Counted from the first letter of the stretch, positions 51,029 through 59,602 are shown. The stretch: DNA of 64,000 bases from Bacteroidota bacterium (GCA_023386045.1 JAEWKK010000019.1:124001-188000), one strand, 5' to 3'. Program-made: numbers and translations. Notes: generated by a model from the letters alone, not told the origin.

Positions 51029-52582
51029 ATGAAAAGAGATGGTGCCAGCGTTAGCCTGTGGCAGGACCGCATGCCCGACTATAGTCCAAAGAAAATTAGT
51101 ATCGAAAACAAAACCTTTGATGTCCTGATTGCCGGTGGAGGTGTAACAGGAATAACCACAGCCTTGCAGTTGCAGAAAGAAGGAAAGAATTGCATTTTGG
51201 CTGAGGCCCACAATCTTTGCTTTGGTACGACCGGCGGTACAACTTCACATCTCAACAGTTTTCTTGATACGAGCTATGACCAGATCATCAAAGATTTTGG
51301 GGAAGATGCTGCCCGGCTGGTTTATAAAGCTGCTACTCAGTCACTCGATCTCTACTACAGTAATATTGAGCAATACCAGATCGATTGCGGATATGAGGTT
51401 AGGAATGGTTATGTATATGCCAGGGATGATAAGCAGGCTGAACATCTTGATAAGATCTATGATGCTTCCATTGCTTTAGGAATAGATGTTAGCTATACGG
51501 ATCGTATTCCTGTGCCAATAGATTTTACCAAAGCAATCGTTTATCGCGAACAGGCACAGGTACATGCAACGCGTTATGTTTATGCATTGGCCAAAGCTTT
51601 TGAAGAAGCAGGTGGTGTAATCCTGCAAAACTGCCTGGTCAATGATTTCAAAGGTGATGAGATCCTTGAAATTGAAACTTCTATCGGAATGGTGAAGGCT
51701 CGCAACCTCATCTGGGCAACCCATATTCCTCCCGGAGTAAATATCCTGCATTTCAGGTGCGCACCTTATCGCAGCTATGCCATGGCTGTTACTTTAAAAG
51801 ACGAAGCTTATCCCGATGGACTGGCTTATGATATGTATGATCCTTACCATTATTACCGCACACAGGAAGTAGATGGCAAAAAATATTTAATCGCAGGTGG
51901 AGAAGATCATAAGACTGCTCATGAAGAAAATACTGAAAACTGCTTCCGGAAACTGGAAGCCCACGTTCGGGAATATTTTAATGTAGACCAGGTAGCCTTT
52001 AAATGGTCCTCGCAGTTTTTTGAGCCTGCTGATGGACTGGCCTATATTGGCCATTTGCCCGGCAATCCGGAAAATGTCTATGTAGCTACTGGTTTTAGCG
52101 GTAATGGAATGACCTATAGCCACATTGCGGCCATAACTCTGACAGAATTGATAACGAAAAAAGAAAGTGAATATGGAAAGCTGTTCCATCCGGGCCGCAT
52201 CAAGCCGGTAGCGGGTTTTGCCAATTTTGTAAAAGAAAACGTGGATGTGGTTAAAGAATTCATTGGCAAACGTCTCGACCTGGAAAAAATTGAATCGCTT
52301 GGATCCATTGCTCACGGACAGGGCAAGGTGGTAAAGTATGAAGGCAAGAGCCTGGCGCTTTATAAAGATGAAGCAGGAGAACTGCATGCTGTAAGTACGG
52401 TTTGTCCGCATGCGAAATGCTCCGTGGGCTGGAACAGTGCGGAAAAAAGCTGGGACTGCCCCTGCCATGGTTCAAGGTTCAGTGTGGATGGGGAAATTCT
52501 AACCGGCCCTGCCCGCCAGGGACTGGAAATTATTGAGATTAATAAACTGGAACATAAGGAAAGCGGAAGGGATGAGGTTTGA
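51029..52582 (+). CDS. FAD-dependent oxidoreductase fused to a Rieske [2Fe-2S] domain
   Basis: A 517-residue cytoplasmic protein starting at the ATG at 51029. The N-terminal DAO-type FAD domain shows the dinucleotide motif IAGGGVTG at residues 34-41 and the GFSGNGMTYSHIAA C-terminal FAD contact. After it, at about residue 425, a Rieske domain carries CPHAKC and CPCHGSRF, with both Cys-His pairs intact. Such DadA-Rieske fusions occur widely; amino acid or amine oxidation is possible but the substrate is unknown. The stop codon is followed at once by repeat arrays. Confidence 0.88.
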   Translation: MKRDGASVSLWQDRMPDYSPKKISIENKTFDVLIAGGGVTGITTALQLQKEGKNCILAEAHNLCFGTTGGTTSHLNSFLDTSYDQIIKDFGEDAARLVYKAATQSLDLYYSNIEQYQIDCGYEVRNGYVYARDDKQAEHLDKIYDASIALGIDVSYTDRIPVPIDFTKAIVYREQAQVHATRYVYALAKAFEEAGGVILQNCLVNDFKGDEILEIETSIGMVKARNLIWATHIPPGVNILHFRCAPYRSYAMAVTLKDEAYPDGLAYDMYDPYHYYRTQEVDGKKYLIAGGEDHKTAHEENTENCFRKLEAHVREYFNVDQVAFKWSSQFFEPADGLAYIGHLPGNPENVYVATGFSGNGMTYSHIAAITLTELITKKESEYGKLFHPGRIKPVAGFANFVKENVDVVKEFIGKRLDLEKIESLGSIAHGQGKVVKYEGKSLALYKDEAGELHAVSTVCPHAKCSVGWNSAEKSWDCPCHGSRFSVDGEILTGPARQGLEIIEINKLEHKESGRDEV

Positions 52583-52757
52583 GAAGTGAGTGGTGAGTTA
52601 TAGTGAATGGTGAGTAGTGAGTAGTGAGTGGTTAGAGGTTGATAGTAAGTAGTGAGTTATTAGAATCCTGTAATTTTTTGATGTAACTAATGTGATAAAT
52701 TTACCAGATCAGGATACTGACCACTCACCACTGACCACTGACCACTGACCACTCACC
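52583..52757. repeat. Heptad repeat arrays forming an inverted structure
   Basis: From 52585 to about 52655 the plus strand shows degenerate copies of GTGAGTA/GTGAGTG. From 52717 to 52757 the strand shows TGACCAC/TCACCAC copies, the complementary motif. The two arrays face each other around about 60 bases of unique DNA, and a 23-base stretch at 52585-52607 is repeated inverted and exact at 55383-55405. The array fills the convergent gap between the FAD/Rieske gene and the 34-codon ORF. It lacks equal spacers, so it is not a CRISPR. Confidence 0.8.
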
Positions 52758-52762
52758 ATACC

Positions 52763-52867
52763 TCACCATATCAGTCCCAGTACAAATACCAGCAGGAAGA
52801 AAAATCCGAATGACAGAAGGCAGATGAAAAGGGAAGCATGTGTTTTTATAAAATACCTGTAATCCAT
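52763..52867 (-). CDS. 34-residue single-span membrane peptide
   Basis: A short minus-strand ORF starting at the ATG complementary to 52865-52867. It begins MDYRYFIKTHASLF and continues with about 20 strongly hydrophobic residues rich in Leu, Phe and Val, ending in GLIW before TGA. The shape, a short charged N-terminus followed by one transmembrane helix, is typical of small regulatory or subunit membrane peptides. Its stop codon lies at the edge of the repeat array. No promoter is obvious and the family is unknown, so confidence is moderate. Confidence 0.45.
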   Translation of the reverse strand: MDYRYFIKTHASLFICLLSFGFFFLLVFVLGLIW

Positions 52868-52960
52868 GTTCTTAGGGTTTGTTCACGGATTGTGACGCAG
52901 GTGGTGCACAGGATGTTACAGGTCCAATAACATAAAATCTGATTTAACAAAACGAATAAA

Positions 52961-53110
52961 AAAAAGGCCGGATAGAAATCCAGCCCGTTGATAGTCCAAT
53001 ATCCTATGAAAAACCGAGGTTAGACAGGCAAGTGAACAATCCACACATGAGAACTTACCTGTCAGTATTTTGAGTGTCTTTGTTTGATCGTTGACAGTAC
53101 AAAGAAACAC
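52961..53110 (-). ncRNA. Candidate small RNA with two hairpins and an intrinsic terminator
   Basis: On the minus strand an 11-base stem (one G-U pair) is formed by GACAGGTAAGT (53063-53053) and ACTTGCCTGTC (53033-53023) around a 19-base loop. About 40 bases later GGCTGGAT / ATCCGGCC (52984-52965, one G-U) is followed by eight T residues. No gene on this strand ends here, so an independent short transcript is likely. Upstream, TTTCTTTG is one base off the -7 consensus. A 14-codon ORF (MCGLFTCLSNLGFS) lies in the first loop region. The rest of the 415-base gap to the aldo/keto reductase shows no gene. Confidence 0.4.
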
Positions 53111-53282
53111 TTAGTCCCTAACTGAATTAAACGATAGTACCTGAATTGTAGGTTTTCATGCATCAATTGTGATTTTCCTAAAGCAGATTGAAATCAGCTG
53201 ATGTTACTCATCAATTTTATTTCATCCTTTTCTCAATAACTTCATTCATAGATAAGTATTGATCAATTTTTAAACTGGAATT

Positions 53283-54272
53283 ATGGAATACAGAAGAATG
53301 GGCAAAACAGGCCTCCAGCTGAGTGTACTCTCCTATGGCAGCTGGGTGACCTTCCACAAACAGGTGGACGACAGCTTAGCTGATGAACTCATGGGAATGG
53401 CATATGATGCGGGGATCAATTTTTTTGATAACGCTGAAGTATATGCGCGTGGTGAAAGTGAAAATTTAATGGGCCGGGTTCTTAAAAAGAAAAACTGGGA
53501 CCGCACATCTTATGTTGTAAGCAGCAAGGCTTTCTTTGGATGGAGAGGTCCGGATAACAAACCCAATCAAACCGGCTTAAGCCGCAAACACCTGATCGAA
53601 GCCTGCCACGAAGCACTGGGAAGGCTTCAGGTAGATTACCTTGATCTTTATTACTGCCACCGGCCTGATAAAAATGTACCGATAGAAGAAGTGGTCTGGA
53701 GCATGAATATCCTGATACAACAGGGAAAGATCCTCTATTGGGGCACCAGTGAATGGAGCGCCGCCGAGATCATGGAAGCCCATCGTGTGGCTTCGCAACT
53801 GGGACTGATTGGACCTTCAGTGGAGCAGCCTCAATACAATTTGCTGGAACGCGACAAGATGGAACATGAATACAACATGATCTTCCGGACGGTGGGTATG
53901 GGTACTACTATATGGAGTCCCCTGGCTTCGGGATTATTAACAGGCAAGTACAACAACGGCATTCCTGAAGGCAGTCGCTTTGCCCTGGAAGGTTTTGACT
54001 GGCTGAAAAATCAATGGATGGTAGATGATAAACTCGCCAAGGTTAAAAAGCTGGGTGAGGTAGCAAATGAATTTGGATGTTCACAGGCTTCACTGGCCAT
54101 TGCCTGGTGTGTGGCCAATCCTAATGTAACTACGGCCATCCTGGGTGCCACAAAAAAAGAACAGCTTACCGAAAATCTTAAAGCCCTTGAAGTTTTGCCA
54201 AAGCTGACACCAGAAGTTTTGCAAAGGATTGACGAGATCATGCAGACCAAACCAAAGCAGCCGGAGTATTAA
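53283..54272 (+). CDS. Aldo/keto reductase (voltage-gated potassium channel beta subunit type)
   Basis: A 329-residue TIM-barrel NADPH-dependent oxidoreductase. The catalytic tetrad is Asp49, Tyr54, Lys82 and His126 (FFDNAEVYARGESE, SSKAFF, YCHRPDK). The WGTSEWSAAEIMEA segment near residue 153 and SPLASGLLTGKY near 216 are typical for the Kv-beta-like subgroup. It probably reduces small aldehydes or ketones. It forms a two-gene block with the SDR, separated by a long hairpin. Confidence 0.9.
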   Translation: MEYRRMGKTGLQLSVLSYGSWVTFHKQVDDSLADELMGMAYDAGINFFDNAEVYARGESENLMGRVLKKKNWDRTSYVVSSKAFFGWRGPDNKPNQTGLSRKHLIEACHEALGRLQVDYLDLYYCHRPDKNVPIEEVVWSMNILIQQGKILYWGTSEWSAAEIMEAHRVASQLGLIGPSVEQPQYNLLERDKMEHEYNMIFRTVGMGTTIWSPLASGLLTGKYNNGIPEGSRFALEGFDWLKNQWMVDDKLAKVKKLGEVANEFGCSQASLAIAWCVANPNVTTAILGATKKEQLTENLKALEVLPKLTPEVLQRIDEIMQTKPKQPEY

Positions 54273-54289
54273 TACTGATTTTCTTAAAT

Positions 54290-54328
54290 AACAATGTTCG
54301 CTTCAGCCCCACTGAGGTGAACATTGTT
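54290..54328. terminator. Long hairpin between the aldo/keto reductase and SDR genes
   Basis: Perfect 10-base arms AACAATGTTC / GAACATTGTT extend inward through seven more pairs (with two G-T pairs) to a 5-base CCCCA loop. A short TTTATTT tract follows. It is likely a terminator or a processing site that separates expression of the two genes. Confidence 0.6.
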
Positions 54329-54344
54329 TATTTGATTAGCTTCA

Positions 54345-55181
54345 ATGAAAATCATGGAAATGAACCTGAAAGGAAAAACGGTTTTGATCACTGGTGGCAG
54401 CCGTGGTATTGGCAAAGCCATTGCTTTACGACTGGCAAAAGAAGGTGCCAACATAGCCATTGCAGCAAAGACCACCGAACCACATCCAAAGCTGGAAGGA
54501 ACAATTTTCACTGCCGCAAATGAAATAGAAGCTGAAGGTGCAAAAGCCCTGGCGGTACAGTGTGACATTCGCGATGAAATGCAAATAGAGGCGGCGGTGA
54601 AAAATACAGTTGACAGGTTTGGAGGCATTGACATCCTGGTGAACAATGCCAGCGCCATCAACCTCATGCCCACAGAACAAATGGAGCCCAAACGTTTTGA
54701 CCTGATGCATGATATTCAGATCAGGGGAACATTTTTTATGTGCAGGGCCTGCATACCCTATTTGAAAAAATCTACCAATGCTCACATCCTGAATCTGTCA
54801 CCTCCCATCAATCTCAATCCAAAATGGCTGGCGCAACACCTGGCTTATACCATCAGCAAATATGGAATGAGCATGATCGTTATGGGGCTTGCCGAAGAAC
54901 TCAGGCCTTATAAAATTGCGGCCAATGCTTTATGGCCGAGGACTACCATCGCTACTGCAGCGGTACAAAATCTTTTGGGTGGAGATGCACTGATGCAAAT
55001 GAGTCGCACCCCGGAAATTGTGGCTGATGCTGCTTTTCATATCCTGAAACAGGATGCTGAAAAATGCACAGGTAATTTTTTCCTGGACGAAGATGTGTTG
55101 CAAAAAGAAGGCATCTCGGATTTTTCCGCATATGCGGTCCATCCTGGTCAAAAGCTGATGAAGGATATTTTTTTGGACTAG
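54345..55181 (+). CDS. Short-chain dehydrogenase/reductase, HSDL2-like
   Basis: A 278-residue SDR. The cofactor motif TGGSRGIG is at residues 16-23, NNAS near 100, and the catalytic Ser152, Tyr168 and Lys172 (YTISKYG) are present. The C-terminal HPGQKLMKDIFLD and the KTTEPHPKLEGTI segment near residue 42 resemble hydroxysteroid dehydrogenase-like 2 proteins. Its substrate is unknown; a short-chain or fatty alcohol is likely. Alternative ATGs at 54354 and 54360 would shorten it by 3 or 5 residues. It follows the aldo/keto reductase after 72 bases. Confidence 0.85.
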   Translation: MKIMEMNLKGKTVLITGGSRGIGKAIALRLAKEGANIAIAAKTTEPHPKLEGTIFTAANEIEAEGAKALAVQCDIRDEMQIEAAVKNTVDRFGGIDILVNNASAINLMPTEQMEPKRFDLMHDIQIRGTFFMCRACIPYLKKSTNAHILNLSPPINLNPKWLAQHLAYTISKYGMSMIVMGLAEELRPYKIAANALWPRTTIATAAVQNLLGGDALMQMSRTPEIVADAAFHILKQDAEKCTGNFFLDEDVLQKEGISDFSAYAVHPGQKLMKDIFLD

Positions 55182-55193
55182 GGAAGAGAGCTT

Positions 55194-55403
55194 ATGGTTC
55201 ATAGATCATGGTTCATAGTTTGGGCAGATGGCTTATGGCAAGGTTCATGGTTCAAAGTTTCCACCTTCGCTGCTCTGCAGCTTCGGCGGACAATGCATAG
55301 TTTATCGTCTATGGTCCATGGACGATGGTCTTTGCCCTACCTTTTGTCATCCTGAAAGGAACTCACCATTCACCACTCACCTTTCACTATAACTCACCAC
55401 TCA
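55194..55403. repeat. Repeat-rich convergent gap between SDR and glycosyltransferase
   Basis: ATGGTTCATAG occurs at 55194-55204 and 55208-55218, with a partial copy near 55242. A hairpin with stems CCACC/GGCGG and GCTGC/GCAGC and a symmetric TTC/TTC internal loop lies at 55261-55289. From 55359 to 55424 the strand carries CACTCAC/ACTCACC-type heptads; bases 55383-55405 are an exact inverted copy of 52585-52607. The last part runs into the 3' end of the glycosyltransferase gene. No ORF of note is present. Confidence 0.75.
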
Positions 55404-56282
55404 CTACTCACCGCTCACTATAGTATAATTCTTATAATCAAAGGGCCTTTTACCAGTTAGTTTTTCAATGAGGTTTTTAAAGCGGTCCTTTAGAGGGAGT
55501 TTGTTTTTTTTCGGATCATAGCGAAACTGCCAGTATTGATTTTTCACTCTTGGCTGCATGGGCGCAGGATGTGTGCCTTTGAATTTTTCGAGAGCATTTA
55601 CCAGGGTGAATGAAAAGTCTTCTGGAACCACCACATTTTCCTCATCACCGTTCATATCATACATGATCTTATCCTTGGCAATGCATTTGACCTTTAGCGT
55701 TCGTGGATCCTGCACCCATCCGTAATGATGGATATAGGCATTTACCGGTTTCACATTCAGCTTTTCATTATTGCCCTTCCTGAATCCCTGTGCGTCGCGG
55801 TAAGAATATATAGACTTGTTGTTTTTAATCACGCGAATTTCATGCCGGTACCATTTGCCTTCAGAACCAACCCAGTCGTAACCTCCATAAAAATGCCGGT
55901 AGTTCAATAGCAAACCGTCAACTCTTTCATCATCCTTCCACTTAAGCATGGCTTCGCGCAGGTTCTGGTAGCCATCTTCGTGCAGCACCTCATCACCCTG
56001 AATATAAATGCACCAGTCAGCGGAACTGTCTATCGCCTGGAAAGCCTTATCAGTTTCAACTGCCAATACCCTTCCTCCGATCTTAAGATTATCATCCCAA
56101 ACAGTATCTATGATCCTGATCTTTGGATCAATGGAGGAAATAAGTTCCCTGGTTCCGTCATCGGAATTTCCAACAGCAACCACAATTTCATCGCAAAGAG
56201 GCAGGATGGATTGCAAGGCTTCAACAACAGGATAGTTGTATTTGATTGCATTACGGATAAAGGAGAACCCTATTACTTTCAT
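55404..56282 (-). CDS. Glycosyltransferase family 2-type protein
   Basis: A 292-residue cytoplasmic transferase starting at the ATG at 56282 (MKVIGFSFIRNA). The GT-A features are the N-terminal strand, AVGNSDDGTRELI near residue 40, and a QGDEVLHED motif near residue 97 in place of the usual DxD. It probably adds a sugar to a surface glycan or lipid; no other glycan genes surround it. The last codons (SGE and the TAG stop) are written by a GTGAGT-type repeat copy, so the C-terminus may have been shaped by repeat insertion. Confidence 0.82.
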   Translation of the reverse strand: MKVIGFSFIRNAIKYNYPVVEALQSILPLCDEIVVAVGNSDDGTRELISSIDPKIRIIDTVWDDNLKIGGRVLAVETDKAFQAIDSSADWCIYIQGDEVLHEDGYQNLREAMLKWKDDERVDGLLLNYRHFYGGYDWVGSEGKWYRHEIRVIKNNKSIYSYRDAQGFRKGNNEKLNVKPVNAYIHHYGWVQDPRTLKVKCIAKDKIMYDMNGDEENVVVPEDFSFTLVNALEKFKGTHPAPMQPRVKNQYWQFRYDPKKNKLPLKDRFKNLIEKLTGKRPFDYKNYTIVSGE

Positions 56283-56313
56283 AAACAACCTTGTTGAGTG
56301 TAATCATTCATTC

Positions 56314-57867
56314 TCATTCTTCAGGACGTTCTCCTTCGTTGGCATCAATAACCCATTTCTCGGGACGCATTTGCGGGAACAGCAAAACATCCTGGATAGA
56401 AGGCTGGTTTGTAAGCAGCATGCAAAGCCTGTCGATACCAAAGCCAATTCCCGAAGTTGGCGGCATGCCATATTCAAGTGCTCTTAAAAAATCATAGTCG
56501 ATGTACATGGCTTCTTCATCTCCACGTTCCATCAGTTTTACCTGTTCTTCAAAGCGTTCGCGCTGGTCAATAGGATCATTCAGTTCACTATAAGCATTCG
56601 CGATCTCTTTACCATTGATGATCAACTCGAAGCGCTCTACCAGTCCTGGTTTGCTGCGGTGCTTTTTGGTAAGGGGACTCATTTCAACAGGATAATCAAT
56701 AATAAACGTGGGCTGCACATAATGATGTTCACATTTTTCACCAAAGATCTCGTCAATGAGCTTGCCATGGCCCATGCTGGCTTCAGCATGAATACCCATC
56801 TTAGCGCATACTTCACGAAGTGCTGCTTCATCCATCTCACTCACATCAAAACCAGTATGTTCTTTAATAGCATCATAAATGGAAATGCGTTTGAAAGGTG
56901 CTTCAAAAGAAATAGATCGTTCGCCTACTTTAACTTCTGTACCACCAGTAACATCAATGGCTGCTTTTTCAAGAAGACGCTCTGTAACATTCATCATCCA
57001 GAGATAGTCCTTGTAAGCGGTATAAAATTCAAGAATGGTAAATTCCGGGTTATGGGTGCGGTCCATACCTTCATTCCGGAAGTTGCGACTGAATTCATAA
57101 ACCCAGTCAAACCCGCCAACGATCAGTCTTTTCAGGTAAAGTTCATTGGCTACGCGCAAATAAAATGGAACGTCCAGCGCATTGTGGTGAGTAATAAAAG
57201 GCCTGGCAGCAGCTCCTCCTGGAATGCTTTGCAAGACCGGTGTGTCCACTTCCAGTGCTCCATGTTCGTTCAGGAATTCACGGATGGAGTTGATCAGTTT
57301 TGTACGCTTGACAAAGGTTTCCTTCACCGCTGGATTGATAACCAGTTCCGCATAACGTTGCCTGTATTTGAATTCAGGATCAGAAACCGCATCAAAGGTC
57401 TGACCTTCAGATTCTTTTACCACCGGGAGCGGACGAAGGGATTTTCCAAGAAAGGTCAGCTCTTTTACATGGATGGAAATTTCTCCCATCTTGGTACGGA
57501 AAACAAAACCCTTCACTCCAACAAAGTCACCAAAGTCCACCAGCTTTTTCCAAACAATATCATAGAGTGTTGTATCGCCGTCTTTTGAAAGATCATCCTT
57601 ACGCACATAGATCTGTATGCGGCCCTGTGAATCCTGCAATTCGGCAAAGGAAGCCTTGCCCATATCTCTCACACTCATGATGCGGCCTGCAAGGCAAACA
57701 TCTTCCCATGCCTCCTTGTTTTCATCCTGGAATCCGGATTTGATCTGGAGTGAATAATTATTTACTGGATATAAAGCAGCGGGATAGGGATCAATTCCCA
57801 GCTTTTTTAACTCGTTCAGTTTTTCACGTCGTATCAGTTCCTGCTCAGATAATTGCGCTGTCTGCAT
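56314..57867 (-). CDS. lysS: Lysyl-tRNA synthetase, class II
   Basis: A 517-residue class II LysRS. The N-terminal OB-fold (CLAGRIMSVRDMGKASFAELQD) spans about residues 58-140. Motif 2 appears in FRNEGMDRTHNPEFTILEFY near 265 and motif 3 in GIGFGIDRLCMLLTNQ near 473. All class II catalytic elements appear complete. The ATG at 57867 is preceded by a good -7 box. It ends 31 bases upstream of the glycosyltransferase start on the same strand. Confidence 0.96.
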   Translation of the reverse strand: MQTAQLSEQELIRREKLNELKKLGIDPYPAALYPVNNYSLQIKSGFQDENKEAWEDVCLAGRIMSVRDMGKASFAELQDSQGRIQIYVRKDDLSKDGDTTLYDIVWKKLVDFGDFVGVKGFVFRTKMGEISIHVKELTFLGKSLRPLPVVKESEGQTFDAVSDPEFKYRQRYAELVINPAVKETFVKRTKLINSIREFLNEHGALEVDTPVLQSIPGGAAARPFITHHNALDVPFYLRVANELYLKRLIVGGFDWVYEFSRNFRNEGMDRTHNPEFTILEFYTAYKDYLWMMNVTERLLEKAAIDVTGGTEVKVGERSISFEAPFKRISIYDAIKEHTGFDVSEMDEAALREVCAKMGIHAEASMGHGKLIDEIFGEKCEHHYVQPTFIIDYPVEMSPLTKKHRSKPGLVERFELIINGKEIANAYSELNDPIDQRERFEEQVKLMERGDEEAMYIDYDFLRALEYGMPPTSGIGFGIDRLCMLLTNQPSIQDVLLFPQMRPEKWVIDANEGERPEE

Positions 57868-57884
57868 AAAAAATTAATAGACGG

Positions 57885-57914
57885 CAAAATTACAGCATGA
57901 ACAGTTAGTATGAA
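57885..57914 (-). promoter_or_regulatory. Promoter of lysS
   Basis: On the minus strand a perfect -7 box TAATTTTG (57892-57885) is preceded by TTC (57914-57912) with a 19-base spacer. The lysS ATG follows 17 bases after the box. Confidence 0.55.
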
Positions 57915-57932
57915 GCGTTTAAACTGATCAAA

Positions 57933-58694
57933 TCAGGCAGCAGTGCCAGGTTCCTTCGGAGGAGGCGCCTCCAGCTGCTTTTTGTTTTTCCTGTTGATGG
58001 AGCGTATGGCCCTTACCAGAAGGAATATCACTAGAGCGGTTCCGCCAATTGCCACCACAATAGCTGCTGCTTCGGAACCACTACAGGATAAGTTACATGC
58101 CAGTGCTGCAACACCAGCCAGTGCCAGGGCTGCAAGAAGTATAGAGAGGACGATCAACAAGCTACGATCTGCTTCGGACATGCCTTCAGCTTTGTTGATG
58201 GCGCTTATCTGCTGCTTCAATAATTTTTTTCTTTCTTTCCATTTCAGCTTTTGACCATTTTCATCCCTCATGGAGGCACCAAATTCATTGAGGGTTTTAT
58301 AAGTTCTGGTGCTGCTATCCTTCACCGGAAATTCTTTTTCCATGATAATACTGGCCTGCACAAACTGGCTTGTCAGTAATGTAGTATCCTGGTTGGCCAG
58401 GAATACGATCATACCAAAGCTGGCCAAAAGCAAAACCAGGTCAGCTGTTTTTTGCCTGACATAGAACTTAGATGAGCCCCATATACGCTTGGATTCTTTA
58501 TATGGATACAGGAGCATTGCAGAAAATAAAAGAAGACAGAGCAGGGACCAGGTGAAGGAGGGCAGATGAAAACCAGAAGCTGATAAAAGCTTTCCCAAAC
58601 TTATACCTGATGCATTCAAAATAATGTACAGGGCAACAATGCTCAACCGGGCCGGCCAGGGGTGATGCTTTGCCCACAGCGAGATCTTTTTCAT
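57933..58694 (-). CDS. Multi-span membrane protein of unknown function
   Basis: A 253-residue protein with about five predicted transmembrane helices: near residues 16-34, 44-64 and 85-101, then a soluble loop with several Lys/Glu residues (100-178), then helices near 180-200 and 210-228. It ends in a proline-rich cytoplasmic tail (EAPPPKEPGTAA). No family is recognised. It is 53 bases downstream of the next minus-strand gene and probably shares a transcript with it. Confidence 0.65.
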   Translation of the reverse strand: MKKISLWAKHHPWPARLSIVALYIILNASGISLGKLLSASGFHLPSFTWSLLCLLLFSAMLLYPYKESKRIWGSSKFYVRQKTADLVLLLASFGMIVFLANQDTTLLTSQFVQASIIMEKEFPVKDSSTRTYKTLNEFGASMRDENGQKLKWKERKKLLKQQISAINKAEGMSEADRSLLIVLSILLAALALAGVAALACNLSCSGSEAAAIVVAIGGTALVIFLLVRAIRSINRKNKKQLEAPPPKEPGTAA

Positions 58695-58747
58695 TGTTTA
58701 GTTTTTGGTTGATTTAATTTAATGAAATTCTTTTCTCCTATCGTCTA

Positions 58748-59449
58748 TTATTTTCTGAAACAAAAAGCAAATCCAAGTGAACCATAAACCATGTTCACGC
58801 TACCTGGTTTAAAGCCCTGGACATCCTGTTTAACCATGTTGATATTGGCCGGTGGTGCCAGGTTGGCTTCGGCTACGATTTCCATTCCCAATAATTTCTT
58901 TTCCTTACCCAAAGGCACTCGCGCTATGAAGTTGGCACCCGGAACCAGGGAAGCCTGTCTTTTCTCTTCATTGGGCTTGTAGCTTAATAGAAAAACTGAT
59001 GGACCAAATCCCAGTTTTAATTTGTTTTTGGATGAATACATATAGCCTGCTGAAAGCTGCCATAAAGAATACCTGATAGAAACTGCTGACCCATATGAGC
59101 CGCCCCCGATTATGGTATTGCTGTATCCCGATGACCTGAAGCCCCTGACTTCTGCATCTTCAGCCAGTCCGGCTACGAAGTATAAGCTTCGATGGCCACT
59201 GATCTTCTTTCCACCTCTGATTTTCAACCCACCATAGGACAATTTCTTTGGATTGACTTCTGTCCAGCCTATAAACAAAAAATAGAAACTGTTGTCATCA
59301 TCAAATCCCTGCCGGAGCATTTTCTGTTTGAGTGCTGCGCCCGGACCTGCAATGACAAAATCTGATGAAAGAGATACAAACCATTTGTTGTTTTGAGCAA
59401 TACCGCCATGATTAAGTAGCAGGATGCAAGCAGTTAATATGTGTTTCAT
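58748..59449 (-). CDS. Exported beta-strand-rich protein, possible outer-membrane barrel
   Basis: A 233-residue protein with a signal peptide ending near GGIAQ. It contains glycine-rich alternating strands (YGGLKIRGGKKISG, GFRSSGYSNTIIGGGSYGSA, KLKLGFGPSVFLLSY) and ends in a typical barrel-like GSLGFAFCFRK, with a C-terminal aromatic near the end. It is probably a small outer-membrane barrel or a secreted beta protein. No family name can be supported. It is upstream of the multi-span membrane gene on the same strand. Confidence 0.65.
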   Translation of the reverse strand: MKHILTACILLLNHGGIAQNNKWFVSLSSDFVIAGPGAALKQKMLRQGFDDDNSFYFLFIGWTEVNPKKLSYGGLKIRGGKKISGHRSLYFVAGLAEDAEVRGFRSSGYSNTIIGGGSYGSAVSIRYSLWQLSAGYMYSSKNKLKLGFGPSVFLLSYKPNEEKRQASLVPGANFIARVPLGKEKKLLGMEIVAEANLAPPANINMVKQDVQGFKPGSVNMVYGSLGFAFCFRK

Positions 59450-59602
59450 GTTGGTTGTTTTTGATTGAAGCCCTGAACAGTACTAATGTAGATTCCAGCA
59501 AAAGGGATTTCTAATTGATTTTCGGGCTCACAAAAAACCGGGTTGCAATTTTTGCCAAAAGCAGCCGTAACATGGTAGAAATGCTTAACTTAATAGACAG
59601 CC

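Noticed and set aside
52583..52757. CRISPR array
   Set aside because: The repeats are degenerate heptads without unique spacers of equal length and there are no cas genes in the window.
52916..53110. 64-codon minus-strand ORF across the orphan terminator
   Set aside because: It runs through the T-tract of the terminator and lacks a coding-like composition. The hairpins suggest an RNA or a shorter ORF instead.
56659..57588. Plus-strand ORF of 309 codons antisense to lysS
   Set aside because: LysS motifs are complete on the other strand; the antisense frame has no homology pattern.
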